64,000 bases of DNA, from NCBI GenBank assembly GCA_004211785.1, contig SHBX01000001.1:372001-436000 (forward strand), read 5' to 3'. The notes below the pieces were generated by a model. That model was not told where the DNA came from. It saw nothing but the letters and a program-made list of their open reading frames with translations, and ran no database searches. Numbering within the stretch: the stretch's first letter is position 1; each line of letters starts with the position of its first letter. The stretch is from Winogradskyella sp. Lineage in GTDB: Bacteria > Bacteroidota > Bacteroidia > Flavobacteriales > Flavobacteriaceae. Of the stretch, positions 45,030 to 54,959 are shown one piece after another. Position numbers and translations under genes: made by a program.

Positions 45030-45224
45030 TTATATGTTTTCTGCGTCTCTTAAACCTTGAATGTAAGAAGCCTTTTGTATTTCTCTTCTACGTTTCACAG
45101 AAGGCTTTGTGAAATAACGAGATTCTCTAAGATTTTGCATAATCTGAACATTTCTGTGTTTACGCTTATATCTTTTAAGAGCTCTTTCTATGTTTTCGCC
45201 TTCTTTGATTTCTATTTTAATCAT
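45030..45224 (-). CDS. rpsU: 30S ribosomal protein S21 (bS21)
   Basis: 64 residues, the normal Bacteroidota length. EGENIERALKRYKRKHRN and RESRYFTKPSVKRRREIQKA are bS21 signatures, and the protein is strongly basic. bS21 sits near the anti-Shine-Dalgarno region of the 30S subunit. A TATCTTTG element read on the minus strand (45264-45271) lies 39 bases upstream of the start, without an obvious TTG. Confidence 0.95.
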   Translation of the reverse strand: MIKIEIKEGENIERALKRYKRKHRNVQIMQNLRESRYFTKPSVKRRREIQKASYIQGLRDAENI

Positions 45225-45354
45225 ATCTGTAATATTGTATTGTCTATTTTACTAAAGAGTGTGCAAAGATAATATCTTTTATTAAATAATTATAATAATG
45301 ACTAAATAATTTACTGCAAATCAATTTGTTTTAATTTATAATGATTAATAGATG

Positions 45355-47988
45355 TTAGTTTTTTGTACTGTCTTTCTTTTTTTTCTTCTTATTTAAAAGA
45401 CCGCCAAATATAGATTTTACATCATCTTTTATAGGGTCTTTAGGTGTTGCTTCAGAAGAATCTACTTGTGTTGAGTCTTTAGTTTTATTAGTGTTTCCAC
45501 CTATGACATCACCTAAAAGATTGCTGAGTTTATCAGTGCCTTTGCCGATTAATTTTTGTTTCTGAATTTCTATGAGTTGCTTTGTAAGTTGAGAGACACC
45601 GCTTGTTAAATCAGAAGTAACATTAGGCTTTGTAAAAGAACCGCCAATTTTAGCTGTTACTGGGATTGTTATTTTGTTGACGTCATCATCATTTATTTTT
45701 TGAATTAAATTATTAACGTCATTACCAAGGTATTTTGCAGGCACATTTAATACAGCATTATAGTCCATGGTATTTGCAAAACTATGAGTTCCAGAGACTT
45801 CTATTGGAATATCCTTGTAATTAATAGTAAATGGTTTTACAGATACTTGACCATCTTCAAAACTTAATTTAGTTTTTAGGTCTTTTAAGTCTAAATCGTT
45901 GAAGTCTATAAAATCAAATTTACCACCCAAACTCTTAAGTGTTTCACTTTGAGAAGCGGTCAATTTGGTAGTTAGTATTTCAGCTAAGGCATCACCAGAT
46001 ATAGAGTTTAGAACAGGTGCAAAGTTTTCATCCAATAAGCCATTTAACTTAATAGTAGAGTTGAGTTTTCCTTGAACAACTTTGGCAATTGGCGCTAATG
46101 CATTTAATAAGTCTAGACCTTTAAAAGATTTTGAAACATCGAACTGTTGCATGGCTAATTCCATATCAAATTTTGGCTTTGTGTCTTTAGTGGATACATT
46201 ACCAGATATGCCTAATTTACCATCAAACAAATCTGTAGTCATGTTTATGAGATTAGCATTTTGGTCTTTAATCCTCAATTTTCCATTTACATTTTTAAGA
46301 TTAAGATTGTCATACACGACATTTTGAGCATTTGCATGAATTAAGCAATCTAAAAAGTCTGGAATTTTTAATGATTCCGTATCAGATGTTGTTTTGTTAG
46401 AAGTTTCTATAGCAGTTTCATCTTCGATCATAAAATCTGAAACTACAAAGTTGTCTGAAGTTACTTTAAAATCCCCTTGAAGCTTCTTATCACTTATAAG
46501 AAAGCCTAGTAAATTATTGATGACTCCAGTAGCATACAAATCACTATTCCCTGTTAGTGCTTCAAATTTATTTAGGGTTACCATTCCAGGTTTAAAACTT
46601 AAATCTGCTGTGTTAATTTGTATAGGATTCACAATGTCTTCAGACGAAAAAATAAAATCTTCTACAGATACGGTGCCATTGTTTTTTATACGTTGGTATG
46701 CATTTGTTTCAATTGCATGCATATCAAAAGAAGTGTTCATTTTTGCTCTTAAAATTCCACTTAATTGATTTTCTAATTCAACAGGATAGGCTTTTGTGAT
46801 ATTAGCTAAATTGAGAACGCCATCTAGATTGGTATTAACCAGCGTATTTCCAGTAAGATTTTTTATATGTGCTTCAGATTTAAAAACATCTTCATCAATT
46901 TTAAAATTTAATGTATTGATATCTATATACGTATCCTCAACATTCCCAGTTGTATTTTTTATAGATGTATCAATGATGATATTCTCAACCTTTTTAGGTA
47001 ATTCGGGATATTTAAATGACGCGTTATCTGAGTTAATATTTATATCTAGATGAGGGATAGTTTCATCAGAAATTAATCCTTTGATGATACCATTTACAGT
47101 AAAATCTCCCGTGGTTTCGACATTAGCAATGTCTTTAGTGTACTCTTTAGGTATAACTGCAAGAAAGTCTTTGAAAGATGCTTCAGGATTTTTAAAACTG
47201 AGATCCATTTCTTGACCTTTTTCAACGAGTTTTACAAAACCTTCAAACTCTAAAGGTAGTGCATTAATATATCCTTTGTTTTCCTTGAAGGTATATTTGT
47301 TTTGTTCTAAATCTAAATCAATTAGTGCATCAAGTTTTATAGAGTTATTACTTAGGTATTCTGTACTATCTGCCGATAAACTAATTCTTGCGTCTGTTTT
47401 GGTCTCTAATTCTGATACATCACCAGAAAAAATACCATTACCATTGTGGTTGATTTCTGTGACATATACCTTTGTGTTAGAATCTTCGTCAATATAAGTA
47501 AAAGCACTGTTGTTGAGCTCATAATGTTCAATGTCAAAGCTGAAACTTTCAGAAGTTGTTTTGGCAGTATTGGTGTTTTCGCCTTTAGATTTAACAATGT
47601 CATAGTTGACATTTCCAGCCGTATTGGTTTTTAAGCTAAGTAATAATTCATCAGCAATAATTTCATTCACAACTAAAGGTTGTTCAGAACCTTTTAGTAA
47701 TTCGCCTACAGGCATTTCAAAAGATATGGCTTTAGCAGATACTAAAGTTTCGTCTTCAAAAGGAGCAAGTGTATTAATTTTTAAGTTTTCGATACTAATC
47801 TCTGCTTTTGGAAAGCTGCTAATAAGACTTAAGTTAATATCATCAAAACTAAGTTCTGCATTAAGATTTTCGTCTGCATAATTCTGTACTATAGTATCGA
47901 TTTTAGATTCTAAAAAGAAAGGGATACTTATAAGAAGCACTATAAAAATGAGTAATAAAATACCGATAATCTTGAATACTTTCTTCAT
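45355..47988 (-). CDS. AsmA-family envelope protein
   Basis: 877 residues: an N-terminal membrane helix (MKKVFKIIGILLLIFIVLLIS) then a long run of beta-strands as in AsmA/TamB-like lipid-transfer bridges. Family features are LSFDDINLSLISSFPKAEISIENL near the N-terminus and, towards the C-terminus, LDLKDLKTKLSFEDGQVSVKPFTINYKDIPIEVSG. The tail is low-complexity (GLLNKKKKKKDSTKN). These proteins are thought to span the periplasm and move phospholipids. It has no operon partner: the neighbours are rpsU and the YhhQ-like gene, each 100-130 bases away. Confidence 0.88.
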   Translation of the reverse strand: MKKVFKIIGILLLIFIVLLISIPFFLESKIDTIVQNYADENLNAELSFDDINLSLISSFPKAEISIENLKINTLAPFEDETLVSAKAISFEMPVGELLKGSEQPLVVNEIIADELLLSLKTNTAGNVNYDIVKSKGENTNTAKTTSESFSFDIEHYELNNSAFTYIDEDSNTKVYVTEINHNGNGIFSGDVSELETKTDARISLSADSTEYLSNNSIKLDALIDLDLEQNKYTFKENKGYINALPLEFEGFVKLVEKGQEMDLSFKNPEASFKDFLAVIPKEYTKDIANVETTGDFTVNGIIKGLISDETIPHLDININSDNASFKYPELPKKVENIIIDTSIKNTTGNVEDTYIDINTLNFKIDEDVFKSEAHIKNLTGNTLVNTNLDGVLNLANITKAYPVELENQLSGILRAKMNTSFDMHAIETNAYQRIKNNGTVSVEDFIFSSEDIVNPIQINTADLSFKPGMVTLNKFEALTGNSDLYATGVINNLLGFLISDKKLQGDFKVTSDNFVVSDFMIEDETAIETSNKTTSDTESLKIPDFLDCLIHANAQNVVYDNLNLKNVNGKLRIKDQNANLINMTTDLFDGKLGISGNVSTKDTKPKFDMELAMQQFDVSKSFKGLDLLNALAPIAKVVQGKLNSTIKLNGLLDENFAPVLNSISGDALAEILTTKLTASQSETLKSLGGKFDFIDFNDLDLKDLKTKLSFEDGQVSVKPFTINYKDIPIEVSGTHSFANTMDYNAVLNVPAKYLGNDVNNLIQKINDDDVNKITIPVTAKIGGSFTKPNVTSDLTSGVSQLTKQLIEIQKQKLIGKGTDKLSNLLGDVIGGNTNKTKDSTQVDSSEATPKDPIKDDVKSIFGGLLNKKKKKKDSTKN

Positions 47989-48090
47989 TGTTTATATTCT
48001 ATTGAATGATTTATAAAGATAATACGAAATATTAGCTTGAATAGTTGTTAAGCTAACGATATTTAATAAGAATTTAATACTATAATTGTT

Positions 48091-48795
48091 CTAAGCTAAG
48101 TCTATTTCTTCATTGACTTTAAGCTTGAAGCGTTTTCTAAAAATGTAGACGCCTAGATAAAGAAACGGCGTGTCAAAAAAGGCTACCAGTACTTTAAATA
48201 AAAAGCCGCTGATAAGCAAACCCTTGAAGCTACTCCAAGGTAAGACATCAAAGTAACAAAGTAAAGTTATTATAGCTAGAGTATCTAAAAATTGAGAAAC
48301 CCAAGTCGAAAAATTATTACGTAACCATAAGTGTTTTCCTTTGGTGAGTTCTTTCCAGAAATGGTAAATTCTAATGTCTATAAATTGTGCAAATAAGTAA
48401 GCGAACATACTTGAGCCAACTGCTATAATTGTTTTGCTGAATACATTGGTAAACGTTTTATCATCTATAGGTGAATTGCTAAGCGCAGGAACACAATCCG
48501 CTATTAAGATTATTCCAACTGAAAACAATGAAGCAAAAATTCCAGCAATCACGATGTCATTAGCACGCTTCTTTCCATAAATCTCACTAATTAAATCGGT
48601 GATTAAAAATGTAATTGGATAAGGCAAAATACCTACTGAAATTTCAAAAAGCTTAGACCCAAAAACCTCAATATCTAGAGGATACCAATAAAAGAATTTC
48701 TGAAAAATAAGATTAGAAACTACAAGAGAGGTAATAAATAGCGCACCTAAAAAGAGATATATACGTTGCGCTAGAAGCTTGTCTTTTAATTGCAT
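48091..48795 (-). CDS. Queuosine precursor transporter (YhhQ/VUT family)
   Basis: 234 residues with about six hydrophobic helices and the family pattern FEISVGILPYPITFLITDLISEIYGKKRAND near residues 46-76, followed by FAYLFAQFIDIRIYHFWK and LRNNFSTWVSQFLDT. The family imports 7-deazaguanine precursors for queuosine tRNA modification. No preQ1 riboswitch-like pseudoknot is evident in the 71-base divergent region upstream, which is AT-rich. Confidence 0.9.
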   Translation of the reverse strand: MQLKDKLLAQRIYLFLGALFITSLVVSNLIFQKFFYWYPLDIEVFGSKLFEISVGILPYPITFLITDLISEIYGKKRANDIVIAGIFASLFSVGIILIADCVPALSNSPIDDKTFTNVFSKTIIAVGSSMFAYLFAQFIDIRIYHFWKELTKGKHLWLRNNFSTWVSQFLDTLAIITLLCYFDVLPWSSFKGLLISGFLFKVLVAFFDTPFLYLGVYIFRKRFKLKVNEEIDLA

Positions 48796-48866
48796 TAAAA
48801 ATGGTTAATAAATAGTTTAGGTAAAGATAATCTATTAATATTTCTTTTAGTTAATTTGTTTATTCA

Positions 48867-50009
48867 ATGAAACCATCAAAACTAACTTATATAGCGCTTG
48901 GCAGTAATAAGGGCAACAAATTGCAATACTTGCAATCTGCTGTAGATGTTATTTTTCATACCGTCGGCGTGGTAAAAAAACTATCTAAAGTATACAAAAC
49001 ACCAGCTTTAGGTTTTGAAGGTGATGACTTTTATAATGCATGTATTAAAGTCGAAACGCATCTTAGTTCCAAGAAGCTTCTTAAGGCGCTTAAAAATATT
49101 GAAAAACAGTTAGGGCGTTCTGAAAAAACAATTGATGGTTACGAATCTCGAGAAATAGATTTAGATATTCTCTTTTATGAAGCCGAAGTTTTAGACGATA
49201 AAAATCTAACAATTCCACATCCAGAAATTCAAAATCGAAAGTTTGTTTTGCAGCCTTTACTAGATGTTCTGAAAGATTTTAAACATCCAGTTTTAGACAA
49301 AACCATTGAGACTCTTTTTGAAGAATGTGATGATGATTCTCAGATTGAACCAATAAATATTTGGCTAAAAAATCCAAAAAAATCTTATACGTTTAGTAAT
49401 TACAACTATATCGCTATTGAAGGGAATATAGGAGCGGGCAAGACAAGCTTAGCTAATAAGATTGCTCAAGATTTTAACGCTAAACTCATTTTAGAACGTT
49501 TTGCAGATAATGCGTTTTTACCAAAGTTTTATAAAGAACCAGAACGTTACGCCTTCACTTTAGAAATGTCTTTTTTAGCCGACCGTTACCAACAAATTAG
49601 TGATGATTTATCACAGTTAGATTTGTTTAAGGATTTTATGGTTAGCGATTATGATGTCAACAAATCGCTCATATTTTCTAAGGTTACTTTGCCCGAAGAC
49701 GAATTCCGTTTATATAGAAGACTGTTTTACCAGGTTTACAAAGATATTGCTAAGCCTGACTTATATGTCTATTTGTATCAAAATACAGAAAGGCTTAAGG
49801 AGAATATTAAAAAACGCGGTCGCAAATACGAAATCGATATTAAAGACGAATATCTAGAAAAATTGAATTCGGGTTATTTAGAATTTTTAAAATCTCAAAC
49901 AGAGCTTAATGTGAAAATCATTGATATTTCAGAGCGAGATTTTATAAAAAATCGTGAGGATTATTTATGGATTTTAAATGAAATTAATGATGAAGTACAA
50001 AGTAATTGA
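48867..50009 (+). CDS. folK: Fusion of FolK (HPPK) and deoxynucleoside kinase
   Basis: 380 residues with two enzymes in one chain. Residues 1-160 are 6-hydroxymethyl-7,8-dihydropterin pyrophosphokinase: ALGSNKGNKLQYLQSA and YESREIDLDILF, with the Mg-binding Asp98 and Asp100, and IPHPEIQNRKFVLQPLLD. Residues about 178-375 are a deoxynucleoside kinase: P-loop GNIGAGKT (186-193), ERFADNAFLPKFY and LYQNTERLKENIKKRGRKYE with the LID-like arginines. A short linker (EPINIWLKNPKKS) joins them. The reading frame is uninterrupted, so the fusion is real as sequenced. It overlaps the next gene by about 20 bases. Confidence 0.92.
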   Translation: MKPSKLTYIALGSNKGNKLQYLQSAVDVIFHTVGVVKKLSKVYKTPALGFEGDDFYNACIKVETHLSSKKLLKALKNIEKQLGRSEKTIDGYESREIDLDILFYEAEVLDDKNLTIPHPEIQNRKFVLQPLLDVLKDFKHPVLDKTIETLFEECDDDSQIEPINIWLKNPKKSYTFSNYNYIAIEGNIGAGKTSLANKIAQDFNAKLILERFADNAFLPKFYKEPERYAFTLEMSFLADRYQQISDDLSQLDLFKDFMVSDYDVNKSLIFSKVTLPEDEFRLYRRLFYQVYKDIAKPDLYVYLYQNTERLKENIKKRGRKYEIDIKDEYLEKLNSGYLEFLKSQTELNVKIIDISERDFIKNREDYLWILNEINDEVQSN

Positions 50010-50469
50010 AAGCCAAGAAATTCTTATTATTGGCTTAAAAGCTGAAGCAAATTTCCATAATATTCATGTAGTGACCCCTAAATTGGCAAGACAATTTATG
50101 CCAAGAATAGAAGAAATAAAGTTTAGGAAAGATACGTTTACATTATCGCTTCAGAGCTATAATCATTTTGATTATAATACTTTTAATCCTGATGAGGCAT
50201 TTGAGAAATGGATTGGTGTTGAGGTAAATAATCTAGATACCGTTCCGCCAGATATGGAAACTCTAATAATTGCTTCAGGGAAGTATTTAGTTATTGATTT
50301 CAAAGGTTCAATTTCTGAATTTATTAAATTCTGGCAGCATATTCATGCAACTTGGTTGCCAAATTCAGAATTTGAATTAGATAACCGACCACATTTTGAA
50401 AGATTACCTCCAAGTTACAATCCAATGCAAGAGATTAATGAAGAAGAGATTTGGATCCCTATAAAGTGA
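49990..50469 (+). CDS. GyrI-like small-molecule-binding domain protein
   Basis: The ATG at 49990 (MKYKVIESQEILIIGLKAEA) is preferred over 49978 and 49987, giving 159 residues. The strand-helix pattern and the C-terminal QHIHATWLPNSEFELDNRPHFERLP and EEEIWIPIK match GyrI-like/SOUL-type effector-binding domains. It lacks the DNA-binding domain seen in AraC or MerR relatives. The start overlaps the folK fusion gene. A dispersed palindrome (50482-50500) follows. Confidence 0.8.
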   Translation: MKYKVIESQEILIIGLKAEANFHNIHVVTPKLARQFMPRIEEIKFRKDTFTLSLQSYNHFDYNTFNPDEAFEKWIGVEVNNLDTVPPDMETLIIASGKYLVIDFKGSISEFIKFWQHIHATWLPNSEFELDNRPHFERLPPSYNPMQEINEEEIWIPIK

Positions 50470-50481
50470 CATGTTTTGTCA

Positions 50482-50500
50482 CACTGAGCTTGTCGAAGTG
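50482..50500. repeat. Dispersed short palindromic repeat, copy 2
   Basis: The 19 bases are identical to the repeat at 3635-3653. It lies 13 bases after the GyrI-like stop, between two convergent genes, and is preceded by TTTTGTCA as in the degraded left flank of copy 3. Confidence 0.7.
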
Positions 50501-50519
50501 TTGTTTCATCTCATAAAAT

Positions 50520-51176
50520 TTATAATGAGTAAAGCACCGTTGTAATTCTTCCTTTATCATTTTCTAAAATTACTTCGTGAAGCAATTCTTCTTTTGTAAC
50601 CTGAAAATTAAAAGGCGCTTTTAAAATATCAACACCACTATTTTGCTTTAATCTTATGCCTTGACTTGCAATCTTATCTTTATTTGGTTTAAAATTACCT
50701 ATAGGAATATGTTCTGTCAGAATGATGTATTTATAATTCGGAAGCAAGTTTAAAATCTCTTTTATTTCTGCATTTGATAAATGCTGAAGCACTTGCCTTA
50801 AAATTACACAATCGGCTTTAGGTAATTTGTCTTTTGAAATATCAAGGCAATAAAATTCTAAATTATCTGCTTTAAATTTTGATTTGTTTCTTTCAATCAA
50901 GCTGTCAACGATATCAATACCAATATATTTTTCTGAATATGCAATGAAATGTTTTCCAATATTAAAATCGCCACAACCTAAATCTAAAACAGTGAGTTTG
51001 CTCTCTTTCGACTTTAAAAATTCTGAAACTGCTTTAATGTAAGGTTTAATAATCTTAGATTTATGCGAGCCTTCACCAGAATAAAAATCAAGATCATCGC
51101 CGCCCCAAAGATGCTTGTCGTATATCTGCCGCATAACGGCTTTTGTTGGCCAAGGTGTTTTAGGTTTATTACTCAT
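50520..51176 (-). CDS. Class I SAM-dependent methyltransferase
   Basis: 218 residues with motif I TVLDLGCGDFNIGKHF (about residues 62-77), motif II YIGIDIVDSLIERNKS and the DCVILRQVLQHLSNAEI segment, all class I methyltransferase features. No signal peptide. The N-terminal PWPTKAVMRQIYDKHLWGG pattern suggests a small-molecule methyltransferase; the substrate is unknown. Its 5' end lies 77 bases from the stop of the upstream SpoU-family gene, with the third repeat copy between them. Confidence 0.86.
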   Translation of the reverse strand: MSNKPKTPWPTKAVMRQIYDKHLWGGDDLDFYSGEGSHKSKIIKPYIKAVSEFLKSKESKLTVLDLGCGDFNIGKHFIAYSEKYIGIDIVDSLIERNKSKFKADNLEFYCLDISKDKLPKADCVILRQVLQHLSNAEIKEILNLLPNYKYIILTEHIPIGNFKPNKDKIASQGIRLKQNSGVDILKAPFNFQVTKEELLHEVILENDKGRITTVLYSL

Positions 51177-51210
51177 TATAAAAAAGGAAGTTTGTCATTC
51201 TGAACTGTCC

Positions 51211-51230
51211 CACTGAGCGCAGTCGAAGTG
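51211..51230. repeat. Dispersed short palindromic repeat, copy 3 (variant)
   Basis: CACTGAGCGCAGTCGAAGTG keeps the outer arms CACTGAGC and TCGAAGTG of the other two copies, with a changed centre (GCAG in place of TTG). It lies between the two minus-strand methyltransferase genes, just after the SpoU-family stop (51254). Confidence 0.7.
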
Positions 51231-51253
51231 CTTGCTTCAGAATCTCTACGCGA

Positions 51254-51790
51254 CTAACGACTAACGACTAATTTAGAAAACACATCCCAAATTACAACAC
51301 CAGTACTTACAGAAATATTCAAAGAATGTTTGGTGCCATATTGCGGAATTTCAATTACAATATCACTTGCATCAACTACATCTTGAGCCACACCTTTAAC
51401 TTCATTACCAAACACAAAGGCATATTTAGTGTCAGATTGAGGTTTAAAATCATTAAGCATTGTAGCATGCTCTGCTTGTTCAATTGAGCAAATTTTTACA
51501 CCTTGAGCTTTTAATTTTTTCACTATATCTAGGGTGCTTTCAGAATATTCCCAATCCACAGTTTCTGTACTCCCTAAAGCTGTTTTGCGTATGTCATTAT
51601 GTGGTGGTTGCGCCGTTATGCCACAGAGATAAATCTTTTCAATTAAGAAGGCATCACTCGTTCTAAAAACAGAGCCAATGTTATTTAAACTTCTAATATT
51701 ATCAAGAATTATTATGATAGGCGACTTCTCAGCTTGTTTAAATTCTGAAATATCCAAACGGTCTAATTCGCTATTTTTTAGTTTTCGCAT
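51254..51790 (-). CDS. SpoU/TrmH-family RNA methyltransferase
   Basis: 178 residues; the deep-knot (SPOUT) methyltransferase motifs are present: LDNIRSLNNIGSVFRTSDAF (motif 1), FVFGNEVKGVAQDVVDASD (motif 2) and IEIPQYGTKHSLNISVSTG (motif 3). It 2'-O-methylates ribose on tRNA or rRNA; the exact target cannot be assigned because TrmL-like and RlmB-like proteins share this core. It lacks an N-terminal substrate-binding extension. Confidence 0.92.
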   Translation of the reverse strand: MRKLKNSELDRLDISEFKQAEKSPIIIILDNIRSLNNIGSVFRTSDAFLIEKIYLCGITAQPPHNDIRKTALGSTETVDWEYSESTLDIVKKLKAQGVKICSIEQAEHATMLNDFKPQSDTKYAFVFGNEVKGVAQDVVDASDIVIEIPQYGTKHSLNISVSTGVVIWDVFSKLVVSR

Positions 51791-51900
51791 GTTGAAATCT
51801 TGAGCTTTTTGTAGATAACTTATAGATTATTAGTTTTAAAAAACTAAGCTATTTAGTTACATTAGCAATCTTACAATTTCAACAAAAATACACAAATCCA

Positions 51901-54513
51901 TTGGCTAAAAAGGTAAAAAAAGAAACACCACTAATGAAGCAATACAATGCCATAAAGGTAAAGTATCCTGATGCATTATTGCTGTTTAGAGTTGGGGATT
52001 TCTATGAGACCTTTGGAAGCGATGCTGTAAAGGCTTCAAAGATTTTAGATATCATTTTAACCAAGCGTGGTGCTGGTAGTGAAAGTGAAACTGAACTTGC
52101 TGGGTTTCCTCACCATTCGTTGAATACCTATTTGCCTAAATTGGTTAGAGCAGGTGAACGCGTTGCCATTTGCGACCAATTAGAAGACCCAAAACAAACC
52201 AAAAAAATTGTAAAGCGTGGTGTTACAGAATTAGTGACGCCTGGCGTAGCATTGAACGATGATATTCTGCATTCAAAATCTAATAACTTTCTATGCGCTG
52301 TTCATTTTGATAAAAAATACATTGGTGTTTCCTTCTTAGATATTTCTACGGGTGAGTTTTTAACTTCTCAAGGTAATGCCGAGTATATTGACAAATTGCT
52401 TCAAAATTTTAATCCAAGTGAAGTATTAATTTCTAAGGCAAGCAGAAAAGAATTTACTGAGACTTTTGGAAGCAATTTCCATACATTTTATTTAGAGGGT
52501 TGGGTGTTTCAGGCTGATTATGCGCACGAAACACTAACTAAACATTTCAATACTAAAACGCTCAAAGGTTTTGGGATTGAAGATTTGTACGAAGGCATTA
52601 TAGCATCTGGAGTAGTGCTTCATTATTTGAGTGAAACACGTCATAATAGGCTAGAACATATCGCCACAATTTCGAGGATTGCAACTGATGATTATGTGTG
52701 GATGGATAAGTTTACCATTCGAAATTTAGAACTATATCATTCCACTAACGCCAATGCTGTAACACTTATTAATGTTATTGATAAGACCATTTCTGCAATG
52801 GGCGGACGTACTTTAAAGCGTTGGTTAGCGTTACCTCTAAAACACGCGGATAAGATAAAACAACGTCACGAAGTGGTTCAGTTTTTATTAGATAATGAAG
52901 GCGTACTTCAGAAGGTTCAAGCTCAGATAAAGCACATTGGCGATATAGAACGTTTAATTTCTAAGATTGCAACCACCAAAGTGAGCCCAAGAGAAGTTAT
53001 ACAGCTTAAAAACTCATTAGAGGCTATTGTTCCCATAAAATCTGTTGCTGAAACTTGTAAAAATGAAGCTTTAAAAGTATTAGGTGAAAGCTTAAATAAT
53101 TGTGATTTACTTCGCGAAAAGATAAAGCAGACTCTTAATGAAGAAGCGCCAGTAAATGTCCTTAAAGGAAATACAATTGCTGAAGGTTTTTCACAAGAAT
53201 TAGATGAGCTAAGAGGTCTGTCTAAATCTGGGAAAGATTATTTAGATAACATGCTTAAGCGCGAAAGTGAACGTACTGGTATCACATCACTTAAAATAGC
53301 ATCAAATAATGTATTTGGATATTATATAGAAGTTCGTAATTCTCATAAAGATAAAGTCCCAGAAGAGTGGATTAGAAAACAAACACTCGTCAATGCAGAA
53401 CGTTATATTACAGAAGAATTAAAAGAATACGAAGCCAAAATTTTAGGTGCAGAAGAGCGTATTTTAGCCATTGAGCAACAGCTATTTTCCGAACTGGTAC
53501 AATGGATGCATCAGTTTATCATTCAGGTACAACAGAACGCACAATTGATTGGGCAGTTAGATTGCTTGTGTGGGTTTGCTAGTTTGGCAAAAGCTAATAA
53601 ATATAACTATCCGCAAATTGATGATAGCTTTGATTTAGAGATTAAAGATGGGCGTCACCCAGTTATAGAAAAGCAATTACCGTTAGACGAACCATACATT
53701 GCTAATGATGTTTATCTCGATAGGGAATCTCAGCAAATCATTATGATAACTGGACCAAATATGTCTGGTAAATCTGCTATTTTAAGACAAACTGCTTTGA
53801 TTGTATTGTTGGCACAGATAGGAAGTTTTGTGCCAGCTAGAGAAGCCAGAATAGGATTGGTAGATAAGATTTTTACACGTGTTGGTGCTAGTGATAATAT
53901 TTCAATGGGTGAGTCTACTTTTATGGTAGAAATGAATGAAACGGCGTCTATTCTTAACAATATTTCAGATAGAAGTTTGGTATTGTTAGATGAAATTGGC
54001 CGTGGTACAAGTACTTACGATGGTATTTCTATCGCTTGGGCAATCAGTGAATATTTACATGAGCATCCCGCAAGGCCAAAAACACTTTTTGCAACACATT
54101 ATCATGAACTTAATGAAATGACTGAGACGTTTGCAAGAATTAAGAATTTCAATGTTGCGGTAAAAGAGTTAAAAGACAATGTGCTTTTTGTTCGAAAGTT
54201 AGTTGAAGGTGGTAGTGAGCATAGTTTTGGTATTCATGTGGCTAAAATGGCTGGTATGCCTCAGCAAGTGATACGTCGTGCTAATAAAATACTATCAAAA
54301 TTAGAAAAGTCGCATTCTAGCGAAGAGTTAACTGATAAAGTAAAAACGTTAAAAGATGACTTGCAGTTGAGTTTTTTCAACCTAGATGATCCATTATTAG
54401 AAGAAATAAAAGATGAAATTTTGCACACAGATATCGACACTCTTACACCAGTTGAAGCTTTAATGAAGCTCAATGAAATAAAACGCATGTTGCTTAAGAA
54501 AAAACAAGCTTAA
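51901..54513 (+). CDS. mutS: DNA mismatch repair protein MutS
   Basis: 870 residues from a TTG start ([19 protein letters not shown]). The mismatch-reading Phe-X-Glu is Phe34-Tyr35-Glu36 ([11 protein letters not shown]), and the C-terminal ATPase has Walker A GPNMSGKS (about residues 618-625) and Walker [17 protein letters not shown]. The closing helix-turn-helix segment contains [16 protein letters not shown]. It recognises mismatches and recruits MutL. It stands alone, with about 110 bases of divergent space to the SpoU gene and tRNA genes after it. Confidence 0.96.
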   Translation: MAKKVKKETPLMKQYNAIKVKYPDALLLFRVGDFYETFGSDAVKASKILDIILTKRGAGSESETELAGFPHHSLNTYLPKLVRAGERVAICDQLEDPKQTKKIVKRGVTELVTPGVALNDDILHSKSNNFLCAVHFDKKYIGVSFLDISTGEFLTSQGNAEYIDKLLQNFNPSEVLISKASRKEFTETFGSNFHTFYLEGWVFQADYAHETLTKHFNTKTLKGFGIEDLYEGIIASGVVLHYLSETRHNRLEHIATISRIATDDYVWMDKFTIRNLELYHSTNANAVTLINVIDKTISAMGGRTLKRWLALPLKHADKIKQRHEVVQFLLDNEGVLQKVQAQIKHIGDIERLISKIATTKVSPREVIQLKNSLEAIVPIKSVAETCKNEALKVLGESLNNCDLLREKIKQTLNEEAPVNVLKGNTIAEGFSQELDELRGLSKSGKDYLDNMLKRESERTGITSLKIASNNVFGYYIEVRNSHKDKVPEEWIRKQTLVNAERYITEELKEYEAKILGAEERILAIEQQLFSELVQWMHQFIIQVQQNAQLIGQLDCLCGFASLAKANKYNYPQIDDSFDLEIKDGRHPVIEKQLPLDEPYIANDVYLDRESQQIIMITGPNMSGKSAILRQTALIVLLAQIGSFVPAREARIGLVDKIFTRVGASDNISMGESTFMVEMNETASILNNISDRSLVLLDEIGRGTSTYDGISIAWAISEYLHEHPARPKTLFATHYHELNEMTETFARIKNFNVAVKELKDNVLFVRKLVEGGSEHSFGIHVAKMAGMPQQVIRRANKILSKLEKSHSSEELTDKVKTLKDDLQLSFFNLDDPLLEEIKDEILHTDIDTLTPVEALMKLNEIKRMLLKKKQA

Positions 54514-54543
54514 AATAAATTCTATTTATTTTTAAAAAAGGCT

Positions 54544-54572
54544 TTGCTTTTCTAATAAATATTTTAAATTTG
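54544..54572 (+). promoter_or_regulatory. Promoter of the tRNA-Gly/tRNA-Leu unit
   Basis: TTG (54544-54546), 18 bases, TAAATTTG (54565-54572): a strong match to TTG-N17-23-TANNTTTG. The first tRNA starts 35 bases later. This is the cleanest promoter in the window. Confidence 0.7.
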
Positions 54573-54606
54573 CATCCGCTTTTACGGCGAAAGTTCTTTA
54601 AAAATT

Positions 54607-54678
54607 GCGAAAGTAGCTCAGGGGTAGAGCATCACCTTGCCAAGGTGGAGGTCGTGGGTTCAAATCCCATCTTTCGCT
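54607..54678 (+). tRNA. tRNA-Gly (anticodon GCC)
   Basis: The acceptor arms GCGAAAG (54607-54613) and CTTTCGC (54671-54677) pair fully, with discriminator T at 54678. The anticodon loop TTGCCAA has GCC at 54639-54641, and the T-arm is GTGGGTTCAAATCCCAT. CCA is not encoded. Confidence 0.96.
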
Positions 54679-54712
54679 CTATATAAAATAGGTTACAGTC
54701 TGTAACCAAGTT

Positions 54713-54796
54713 GCTGAAGTGGTGGAATTGGTAGACACGTTGGACTTAAAATTCAATGAACATTAGTTCGTACGGGTTCAAGTCCCGTCTTCAGTA
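54713..54796 (+). tRNA. tRNA-Leu (anticodon UAA)
   Basis: The acceptor arms GCTGAAG (54713-54719) and CTTCAGT (54789-54795, ending in a G-U pair) carry discriminator A. The anticodon loop CTTAAAA has TAA at 54747-54749. The long variable arm (about TGAACATTAGTTCG) is typical of class II tRNAs. CCA is not encoded. It lies 34 bases after tRNA-Gly. Confidence 0.95.
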
Positions 54797-54803
54797 CAGA
54801 GAA

Positions 54804-54832
54804 AAGCTCAATCGAAAGATTGGGCTTTTTTG
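54804..54832 (+). terminator. Rho-independent terminator after the tRNA genes
   Basis: AAGCTCAATC, loop GAAA, GATTGGGCTT, then TTTTTG: a 10-bp stem (one G-U pair) with tetraloop and U-tract 8 bases after tRNA-Leu. Confidence 0.9.
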
Positions 54833-54959
54833 TTTTAAGGATGTTTTGTAATGAAATTTGGATAAATGTAGAACCATACATTGATGTTGTACTATGAATC
54901 AAAAGCCTTTATTTTATTGATTAGTTTAGTTTTTACTACCTTAACAAAAAAAACATTCT

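Noticed and set aside
48796-48866. preQ1 riboswitch before the YhhQ-like transporter gene
   Set aside because: The 71-base gap is AT-rich and shows no recognisable pseudoknot arrangement.
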